NCBI RefSeq assembly: GCF_003951285.1 | Contig: NZ_RXFQ01000022.1 | Coordinates: forward strand, 1 to 64,000 | Length of the DNA: 64,000 nucleotides | Source: Variovorax beijingensis | GTDB taxonomy: Bacteria > Pseudomonadota > Gammaproteobacteria > Burkholderiales > Burkholderiaceae_C | Direction of reading: 5' to 3' | In this document: positions 54,901 through 59,201 of the stretch, in pieces | Numbering within the stretch: the first letter of the stretch is position 1 | How the letters are laid out: each line of letters opens with the position of its first letter | The notes under the pieces: model-generated | Seen by the model: only the letters and a program-made list of their open reading frames with translations | Told to the model about the DNA's origin: nothing | The model's database searches: none | Made by a program: the position numbers and the translations under genes

Positions 54901-55275
54901 TCACTCCTTCTGTGGCGCCCCGTGCTCCAGCAAAATGGTTCTCAGCGCACGCTTGCCACGCGCGTTCTGAGCTCTGTAGGCCCGGCGGGCCAGCTCGACG
55001 AAGCGCTCCTCCCCCGGGTCCGGCAACGGCTCGGCGCTCTGAAGCGCATCGAGCCAAAGTGGCTCCTTCCCACAACGGTTCTCGATCTGCCGTGCGAGCT
55101 TGTCGGAGATGACACGGCCCTTCTTGATCTGGCTCCACATGCTCGCGGAGATCTGCAGCTTCTCCGCGAACTTCGCTGCCAGGCCAAGCGGCTCCGCCCC
55201 ATTGGACGCACGCTCCGCAACGAAGTCGCCGAAGAGGATCAGGACGTTGTTGCGACGAATGGCTGGTAGTGACAT
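54901..55275 (-). CDS. Xre-like helix-turn-helix regulator
   Basis: 124 aa from ATG 55275. Residues about 28-75 form a helix-turn-helix (GLAAKFAEKLQISASMWSQI, KKGRVISDKLARQIE) followed by CGKEPLWLD, as in phage-type repressors. The C-terminal 45 residues are basic. It is transcribed away from the tRNA array and probably binds the dyads at 55332-55377. Its position suggests control of the small gene and array to its right; this is an inference. Confidence 0.65.
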   Translation of the reverse strand: MSLPAIRRNNVLILFGDFVAERASNGAEPLGLAAKFAEKLQISASMWSQIKKGRVISDKLARQIENRCGKEPLWLDALQSAEPLPDPGEERFVELARRAYRAQNARGKRALRTILLEHGAPQKE

Positions 55276-55331
55276 GCTTGAAGCAGCGGAGCAAATCGTC
55301 CGTGTGAACGATGTGGAGTGGAAAAAAAACA

Positions 55332-55377
55332 CAACACCCCAAAAAAAGTGTTGCGTCGCGCCGTAAACCCAGTTTAC
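55332..55377. promoter_or_regulatory. Two dyads in the Xre-like promoter region
   Basis: CAACAC/GTGTTG (55332-55337 and 55348-55353) flank an A-rich spacer, and GTAAAC-CCA-GTTTAC (55363-55377) is a perfect 15-bp dyad. The region is A/T-rich in a GC-rich genome. Both sites lie between the Xre-like start and the small gene to the right, the usual repressor-operator layout. Confidence 0.6.
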
Positions 55378-55464
55378 ATTACATCCATCGACGAAATTGA
55401 TTCGTCCCGTTTCTTCCGCAACCAACTTCGATTCATCGAGAACTCGCCAACCACTGGAACCATC

Positions 55465-55662
55465 GTGAACGCAAACCTGACCTCGCTGAACAATCGACCC
55501 GCATCGGGCCGGACGTTCGTGCGCGTCTCGTTCTGTGGTGGCCGCAGCCTGACGTCATCCAAGCTGCATTCGCAGCTGAACTCCCTTCCCGCGATTCCGG
55601 CCAGCTTGTGGCTCGGACAGCACTACGAGGATCAGCCGCACCCGGGTGGAGGTGGCGCGTAA
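55465..55662 (+). CDS. Hypothetical small protein upstream of the tRNA array
   Basis: 65 aa from GTG 55465 (a frame from 55318 is also open). The body reads RTFVRVSFCGGRSLTSSKLH and ends with Pro-His-Pro-Gly-Gly-Gly-Gly-Ala. No family recognised and no strong ribosome binding site. Supported mainly by its place between an operator region and a strong terminator 28 bp behind it, which shows that something is transcribed here. Confidence 0.35.
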   Translation: MNANLTSLNNRPASGRTFVRVSFCGGRSLTSSKLHSQLNSLPAIPASLWLGQHYEDQPHPGGGGA

Positions 55663-55690
55663 GCGCACACCTTCCAAGCTCTCTCACCAG

Positions 55691-55730
55691 AGGCCCGGAT
55701 TCCCAAGTGGATTCCGGGCCTTTTTGTTTT
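55691..55730 (+). terminator. Rho-independent terminator before the tRNA array
   Basis: AGGCCCGGA and TCCGGGCCT form a 9-bp stem (55691-55699 and 55712-55720) with the partly paired loop TTCCCAAGTGGA. TTTTTGTTTT follows directly. It ends the transcript of the small gene and isolates the tRNA transcription unit. Confidence 0.85.
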
Positions 55731-55734
55731 CCCC

Positions 55735-55900
55735 GTGCGGATCGAACCGCACACAACCGCGAATGGCACCTGGTGCCAGCCGCCGCAGCAGTGATCGCGC
55801 TGCCGTGAACTCACCCGCCGAGTGGCGCCGGTGGGTGATCCTTAAAAATTTGCCGCGAGCCGCGCCCCTCACTGGTGGGGCCAGCGACTCGCAAAAACTT
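55735..55900 (+). promoter_or_regulatory. Highly structured leader of the tRNA array with boxA-like element
   Basis: Four hairpins stand in a row: GTGCGG/CCGCAC (55735-55752), TGGCACC-T-GGTGCCA (55764-55778), TCACCCGCC/GGTGGGTGA (55811-55838) and GCCCC...GGGGC (55864-55881). Between the last two lies CCTTAAAAATTTG, which resembles the boxA antitermination core of rRNA leaders. No clear -35/-10 was assigned. A leader or antitermination region for a long tRNA transcript is the simplest reading. Confidence 0.45.
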
Positions 55901-55977
55901 GCAGCCGTAGCTCAGTCAGGTAGAGCGCAACGTCGCCAACGTTGAGGCCGAGGGATCGAAGCCCTCCTGCTGCTCCA
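55901..55977 (+). tRNA. tRNA-Gly(GCC)
   Basis: 77 nt with an encoded CCA. Anticodon stem CAACG/CGTTG around loop TCGCCAA gives anticodon GCC. The acceptor stem has one mismatch (GCAGCCG against CTGCTGC), and the T loop reads ATCGAAG instead of the usual TTCGA-type, so it is complete but divergent. First unit of the array. Confidence 0.8.
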
Positions 55978-56126
55978 TTTCGGGTGTGCCTTTGCAGCAC
56001 CTCCAGAGGCCAACCGCGTCGGCGGCCTGGAGGGATGTGCACGGCCTGGACCCAACCATGTGCAGCGATGTCGACGTGGGCGCGCAAGCGCTCGAATCGC
56101 GTGAAGACACAACCGAAATGGAAACA
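55978..56126 (+). other. Non-coding spacer in the array with possible tRNA debris
   Basis: No complete cloverleaf folds here. An imperfect hairpin CCTCCAG...CTGGAGG (about 55999-56033) and a T-arm-like segment GCGCTCGAATCGCG (about 56088-56101) suggest the remains of a further tRNA gene. Confidence 0.3.
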
Positions 56127-56211
56127 CCCCCGATGGCGGAATTGGTAGACGCACCGGACTCAGAATCCGGCGACGAAAGTCATGCAAGTTCGAGGCTTGC
56201 TTGGGGGACCA
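56127..56211 (+). tRNA. tRNA-Leu(CAG)
   Basis: 85 nt, class II with a short extra arm (GAC-GAAA-GTC). Acceptor CCCCCGA/TTGGGGG, anticodon loop CTCAGAA (CAG), T arm GCAAG-TTCGAGG-CTTGC and encoded CCA. Complete. Confidence 0.85.
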
Positions 56212-56272
56212 CAGTAGCGGCGCTCGCCTTGTAAGCGAGAGGTCGTCCGTTCGATCCGGACTGCGGGCTCCA
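56212..56272 (+). pseudogene. tRNA-Thr(TGT) lacking its 5' acceptor strand and D arm
   Basis: Begins directly after the CCA of tRNA-Leu. The anticodon arm CTCGC-CTTGTAA-GCGAG (TGT), variable loop, T arm GTCCG-TTCGATC-CGGAC, the 3' acceptor strand TGCGGGC and TCCA are intact. The matching 5' strand GCCCGCA and a D arm are absent; only CAGTAGCGG stands in their place. Confidence 0.75.
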
Positions 56273-56290
56273 TTCGCAGATTCAATTCAT

Positions 56291-56367
56291 GTCGTATTCG
56301 TCTAGTGGTTCAGGACACAAGGTTTTCATCCTTGTAGACGCGGGTTCGAATCCCGCATACGACTCCA
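56291..56367 (+). tRNA. tRNA-Glu(TTC)
   Basis: 77 nt with a perfect acceptor stem (GTCGTAT/ATACGAC), anticodon loop TTTTCAT (TTC), T arm with TTCGAAT and encoded CCA. The most canonical member of the array. Confidence 0.92.
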
Positions 56368-56375
56368 CCACTTTC

Positions 56376-56440
56376 GCGCGGTAGGGAAGCGTGGCTGTTC
56401 CCGCGAGCTTCATCCGCTCGAGATCGCAAGTTCAATCATC
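56376..56440 (+). pseudogene. tRNA-Met(CAT)-like unit without 3' acceptor strand
   Basis: D arm GGGAA/TTCCC, anticodon arm CGAGC-TTCATCC-GCTCG (anticodon CAT at 56411-56413) and a 5' T-stem half with TTCAATC loop are visible. The 3' T-stem and acceptor strand are missing before tRNA-Pro begins. An Ile2(CAT) identity cannot be excluded. Confidence 0.55.
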
Positions 56441-56445
56441 AATTT

Positions 56446-56521
56446 CGGGGCGTGGCGCAGCTGGCAGCGCGGTTGCTTTGGGAGCATCAGGTCGCAGATT
56501 CGATTTCTGCCGCCCCGACCA
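56446..56521 (+). tRNA. tRNA-Pro(TGG)
   Basis: 76 nt, acceptor CGGGGCG/CGCCCCG, anticodon loop TTTGGGA (TGG), T arm GCAGA-TTCGATT-TCTGC, encoded CCA. One mismatch in the anticodon stem (GTTGC against GCATC). Confidence 0.85.
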
Positions 56522-56613
56522 CACAAGAGCGAGACAGGGCGATGCAGATCGTTCTCTCGTGGAAACCGGACGCAAGAATTGGGCGTCGCCGGAACTCGTA
56601 ACCGGACACCATT
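56522..56613 (+). other. Array spacer with a Thr(CGT)-like anticodon hairpin
   Basis: CCGG-AACTCGTAA-CCGG at 56589-56605 resembles an anticodon arm with CGT, and GGCGATG (56539-56545) could pair with CGTCGCC (56584-56590). No D or T arm is present. Either a badly decayed tRNA gene or chance. Confidence 0.25.
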
Positions 56614-56701
56614 GGAGCATTGGCCGAGAGGTCCAAGGCAGCGGCATGCTAAGCCGTGGCCGCGCAAGCGGCCCGTTCGTTCGAATCGAACATGCTCCGC
56701 C
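56614..56701 (+). tRNA. tRNA-Ser(GCT)
   Basis: Class II tRNA with acceptor GGAGCAT/ATGCTCC, anticodon loop ATGCTAA (GCT), long variable arm GGCCGC-GCAA-GCGGCC and T arm GTTCG-TTCGAAT-CGAAC. The 3' end reads GCCG rather than GCCA, so the CCA would need addition. Confidence 0.87.
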
Positions 56702-56722
56702 GGTTTCTTCATCACATACAGT

Positions 56723-56798
56723 GATCCGTTAACTCAGCGGCCAGAGTGCCTCCCTGTCCAGGAGGAAGCCAAGGGTTCAACTCCCTTACGGATCGCCA
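56723..56798 (+). tRNA. tRNA-Asp(GTC)
   Basis: 76 nt, acceptor GATCCGT/ACGGATC, anticodon arm CCTCC-CTGTCCA-GGAGG (GTC), T arm AAGGG-TTCAACT-CCCTT, encoded CCA. Complete. Confidence 0.88.
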
Positions 56799-56806
56799 CC
56801 CACCAC

Positions 56807-56868
56807 GCCGAGATAGCTCAGACGGTAAAGCGCGAGCGTCGCAGATTCGATTTCTGCTCTCGGCACCA
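56807..56868 (+). pseudogene. 62-nt tRNA-like unit without an anticodon arm
   Basis: Perfect acceptor stem GCCGAGA/TCTCGGC with ACCA, D-arm sequence TAGCTCAGACGGTAAAGC and a perfect T arm GCAGA-TTCGATT-TCTGC. The two arms are joined by only about ten bases (GCGAGCGTC), leaving no anticodon stem or loop. 5' and 3' sequences resemble tRNA-Phe. Confidence 0.8.
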
Positions 56869-56924
56869 TCATCACGAGCGTTCGACTCGCTCCGCATCCG
56901 CCAATTTCATCGACCCATTTCCCT

Positions 56925-57001
56925 CCCGCGTTAGCTCAACGGATCAGAGCACTGGCCTACGAAGCCGGGGGTTGCACGTTCGAATCGTGTGCGCGGGGCC
57001 A
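56925..57001 (+). tRNA. tRNA-Arg(ACG)
   Basis: 77 nt, acceptor CCCGCGT/GCGCGGG (one G-T pair), anticodon loop CTACGAA (ACG, decoded as ICG after deamination), T arm GCACG-TTCGAAT-CGTGT, encoded CCA. Confidence 0.88.
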
Positions 57002-57008
57002 AACACCT

Positions 57009-57093
57009 GGAGTGCGAGCAGCATGGGTGACTGCACTGGACTGTAAATCCGGCGTCCTTGACATACGGGGTTCGAAGCCCTGGCACTCCACCA
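57009..57093 (+). tRNA. tRNA-Tyr(GTA)
   Basis: 85 nt class II tRNA with acceptor GGAGTGC/GCACTCC, anticodon loop CTGTAAA (GTA), extra arm, T arm CGGGG-TTCGAAG-CCCTG and encoded ACCA. It starts 7 bp after tRNA-Arg. Confidence 0.88.
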
Positions 57094-57102
57094 TCGTCAC
57101 AT

Positions 57103-57145
57103 GCGGGCCTGGTCGAGCGGTCAGGCTGCGGCCTTCCACGGTCTT
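57103..57145 (+). pseudogene. 5' tRNA fragment ending in a T-run
   Basis: GCGGGCC could be a 5' acceptor strand, followed by TGGTCGAGCGGTCAGGC (D-arm-like) and an anticodon-like loop CTTCCAC (TCC, Gly). The variable loop, T arm and 3' strand are missing. A run of seven T (57150-57156) follows and could stop transcription. Confidence 0.5.
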
Positions 57146-57155
57146 TATCTTTTTT

Positions 57156-57232
57156 TCCTCGGTAGCTCAGTTGGTAGATGCACCGCACTGTTAATGCGGA
57201 TGTCCCTGGTTCGAGCCCAGGTCGAGGAGCCA
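57156..57232 (+). tRNA. tRNA-Asn(GTT)
   Basis: 77 nt, acceptor TCCTCGG/TCGAGGA, anticodon arm CCGCA-CTGTTAA-TGCGG (GTT), T loop TTCGAGC, encoded CCA. Its first base is the last T of the preceding T-run. Confidence 0.9.
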
Positions 57233-57241
57233 CATGCCTTC

Positions 57242-57316
57242 AGCCGCATAGCTCAGTGGCAGAGCACCGTCTTGATAAGGCGGGGGCCGATGGATCGTTC
57301 CCATCTGCGGCTACCA
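57242..57316 (+). tRNA. tRNA-Ile(GAT)
   Basis: 75 nt, perfect acceptor AGCCGCA/TGCGGCT, anticodon loop TTGATAA (GAT), T stem GATGG/CCATC but an unusual T loop ATCGTTC, encoded CCA. Complete but divergent. Confidence 0.82.
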
Positions 57317-57324
57317 GTTCAATG

Positions 57325-57398
57325 GTGCGCGTAGCTCAATGGCAGAGCCGCTGGTTGTGGTCCAGCTGACGACGGTTCGATCCCGTTCGTGCACCCCA
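57325..57398 (+). tRNA. tRNA-His(GTG)
   Basis: Acceptor GTGCGCG/CGTGCAC with an unpaired C before CCA facing G at 57324, the G-1 position required for histidine tRNA. Anticodon arm GCTGG-TTGTGGT-CCAGC (GTG), T loop TTCGATC. Complete. Confidence 0.88.
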
Positions 57399-57440
57399 TC
57401 TCCTCACAAACTACCACCAGACCTCAGGGCCACACACCTC

Positions 57441-57500
57441 GCGGGTATAGCTCAGAGACAGAGCAACCAGCTGGTCCAAGACACAGGAGATTCCAACAAG
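57441..57500 (+). pseudogene. 5' half of a tRNA-like unit
   Basis: GCGGGTA plus TAGCTCAGAGACAGAGC give a 5' acceptor strand and D arm like those of glycine tRNAs, but after AACCAGC the sequence no longer folds and neither T arm nor 3' acceptor strand appears before the HNH gene. Confidence 0.5.
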
Positions 57501-57528
57501 CACTCGGCCATGAAAGGAGGCCGTCACC

Positions 57529-58092
57529 ATGAAACTCCAAGTACTTCAGCTGGATATCCAGGGCACGCCTCAGGCATGGATTTCGCTCGAGCAAGCAGCA
57601 TCGCACTACGCCACTGGCGCCGTCGTCTGGGAAGACGGCGCGGGCCCATTGGCCACGATGCGTGGCGGCTTCAACGTGGCGCGCGGCGTGGAGTCCCGCC
57701 TCGAGATTTCGCCCATCATCGCTCTCAGAGGCTGTGCAAAGGTCAACTTGTTCGACCACACGCCCGCCTTCAACCGGCGCAAGCTCTTTGTCCGAGATCG
57801 CTTCATCTGCGCTTACTGCGCCCAGCGATTCCGAGAGCAGGATCTGACATGCGAGCACATCCTTCCTGAGAGCCGCGGAGGTACCTGGGACTGGATGAAT
57901 CTGGTGGCCGCTTGCCGCATGTGCAACTCCGAGAAAGCGGACCGGACGCCGGAGGAAGCCGGCATGAAGCTGGTCTATCTTCCGTATGTTCCCAGCAGGT
58001 GGGAGGACTTCCTTCTGGAGGGACGGAATGTGCGAGCCGACGTGCACGAGTGGCTGGCGAGTCGGCTTCCGACAGGCTCCAGGCTCAACTGA
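57529..58092 (+). CDS. HNH endonuclease at the end of the tRNA array
   Basis: 187 aa from ATG 57529 with AAAGGAGG 8 nt upstream. The C-terminal half is a four-cysteine HNH domain: zinc ligands Cys94/Cys97 and Cys129/Cys132, catalytic His110 (LTCEHI) and Asn124/Asn133. The N-terminal about 85 residues (LEQAASHYATGAVVWEDG) form a separate domain seen in stand-alone bacterial HNH proteins. It lies 29 bp beyond the last tRNA fragment and before a terminator, so it may share the array's transcript. Target unknown: DNA nicking for mobility or processing are both open. Confidence 0.85.
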   Translation: MKLQVLQLDIQGTPQAWISLEQAASHYATGAVVWEDGAGPLATMRGGFNVARGVESRLEISPIIALRGCAKVNLFDHTPAFNRRKLFVRDRFICAYCAQRFREQDLTCEHILPESRGGTWDWMNLVAACRMCNSEKADRTPEEAGMKLVYLPYVPSRWEDFLLEGRNVRADVHEWLASRLPTGSRLN

Positions 58093-58098
58093 AGGACG

Positions 58099-58132
58099 AA
58101 GGGGTGCTCCCGCAAGGGAGCGCCCCTTTTTT
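58099..58132 (+). terminator. Rho-independent terminator after the HNH gene
   Basis: AAGGGGTGCTCCC and GGGAGCGCCCCTT (58099-58111 and 58116-58128) form a long stem with a GCAA loop, and the descending arm runs into TTTTTT. Ends the array/HNH transcript. The 155 bp that follow up to the toxin gene hold only an 8-bp hairpin (CGGGAGCT/AGCTCCCG, 58242-58262). Confidence 0.9.
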
Positions 58133-58287
58133 GTTGGAGGGTCAGCCAGCAGATCGCGGGCGCCGCATCCAAGCCGTCCTGCAGCGCGTTGTGATCACCA
58201 TCCAGCAACTGCGCCCGGAGCAGCCTCAGCGGCAGGCCCGCCGGGAGCTACACGAGCTCCCGACATGTGCAGCGTCATCCTTGGCGA

Positions 58288-58719
58288 TCAGATGCCGGCT
58301 GAACTGCCAGGCCCATCGAAGCCGAGCTGCTTGTGGTGCTTGATCGCCAACAACTGAACAACGCCCCCATCACCCGGATCGCCATCGGACACAAGGTACA
58401 GGACCAGGTATTCGTCCATCACGTATTCGCGCACCTCGGCATCGGGGCGCAAGGCGGACAGCCGCAGGCCAATGCGCTCGAGAAGCCGCTTCGCCTCGAC
58501 GGATTCGACGGCGCGTTTCAGGAAATGCCGGCCCATGCGAGGGTGTCGCTGCAGATTCGGAACCACGACATCGCTCAGCGCATCGAGCAGGCGCTCATAG
58601 CCTTGCGCGAAATCGTTGTCGAGCCAGAATGCTTCGATACTTTCGAGGCTCGACGCGAAGTTGCGCGCGTACTGCACGCGCGCCAGTGACGCCCCCTCTT
58701 CTTCTTCGCGGCCAGCCAT
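58288..58719 (-). CDS. ParE/RelE-superfamily toxin
   Basis: 143 aa starting one base after the antitoxin stop. The core (VQYARNFASSLESIEAFWLD, VPNLQRHPRMGRHFL, YVMDEYLVLYLV) matches the RelE/ParE fold, though about 40 residues longer than typical members. ParE types poison gyrase, RelE types cleave mRNA; residues here do not decide. Second gene of a toxin-antitoxin operon. Confidence 0.75.
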   Translation of the reverse strand: MAGREEEEGASLARVQYARNFASSLESIEAFWLDNDFAQGYERLLDALSDVVVPNLQRHPRMGRHFLKRAVESVEAKRLLERIGLRLSALRPDAEVREYVMDEYLVLYLVSDGDPGDGGVVQLLAIKHHKQLGFDGPGSSAGI

Positions 58720-58720
58720 T

Positions 58721-59032
58721 TCAGCCGGCAGTGCCGCCGGAACGCGCCTTGCGCTTCAGTTTCAGCTCCGCCAGGCCTTCCAGCGCGTCGACCGTATGGC
58801 CGGCCTGCACATCCGCCAATCCACGTTCGACCTCGTCCAGCAACAGCAGGTGGATGCGTGCACGCTCCAGCCGGTGATAGTGGTCCAGCCGTTTGGCATC
58901 GATCACGGCCACGGCCGGTTCGCCGTTCTTGGTGATGATTTTTTCCGCGCCGTTCTGCACTTCCAGCACGAGTTCCGAAAGGTGGGTGCGCGCTGTTGAA
59001 AACGGAACAATGTCGCGAACCGAAATAGACAT
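58721..59032 (-). CDS. Phd/YefM-family antitoxin
   Basis: 103 aa from ATG 59032. The N-terminal Phd/YefM DNA-binding fold (MSISVRDIVPFSTARTHLSE, then ITKNGEPAVAVIDAKRLDHY) is followed by a charged C-terminal tail that would wrap the toxin. The stop codon is one base before the toxin start. It should bind repeats in its promoter (59053-59095) and repress the pair. Confidence 0.85.
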   Translation of the reverse strand: MSISVRDIVPFSTARTHLSELVLEVQNGAEKIITKNGEPAVAVIDAKRLDHYHRLERARIHLLLLDEVERGLADVQAGHTVDALEGLAELKLKRKARSGGTAG

Positions 59033-59052
59033 GCGAATCTCCGAGAGCTGAA

Positions 59053-59095
59053 AAGTGCTCATTATTCTGCTCATTTTAGAGCGCTCTCAGCACTT
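59053..59095. promoter_or_regulatory. Repeats in the toxin-antitoxin promoter
   Basis: AAGTGCT (59053-59059) and AGCACTT (59089-59095) are a long-spaced inverted pair; between them are two GCTCATT direct repeats and the palindrome GAGCGCTC. Placed 20-60 bp before the antitoxin start, the normal site of Phd-type autoregulation. Confidence 0.55.
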
Positions 59096-59201
59096 GCCGC
59101 CCATGCAAAGCCAATGCAGCATCTTCTCGGCCTCAGGAAAGCCACCTGATCTGTTGAATATCGGCCATTCGCGATCGATGGCACGCCTGCCCTGCTTCGC
59201 C

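Noticed and set aside
56291..56367. Integration attachment site in the tRNA-Glu gene
   Set aside because: No repeated copy of its 3' end was found elsewhere in the window and no integrase gene is adjacent.
55860..57500. CRISPR array, because of regularly spaced similar units
   Set aside because: Units are tRNA genes of different sequence with variable spacing and no identical repeats.
56127..57500. Permuted or split tRNA genes formed from the 5' and 3' halves
   Set aside because: The acceptor strands of the halves do not complement one another (for example TGCGGGC has no GCCCGCA partner in the array).
57975..58208. 77-aa minus-strand frame overlapping the HNH gene and its terminator
   Set aside because: It spans a strong terminator and is antisense to the conserved HNH motif.
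54815..59100. Complete prophage or integrative element
   Set aside because: No integrase, capsid, terminase or flanking direct repeat was recognised; only a repressor-like gene, an HNH gene and a toxin-antitoxin pair are present.
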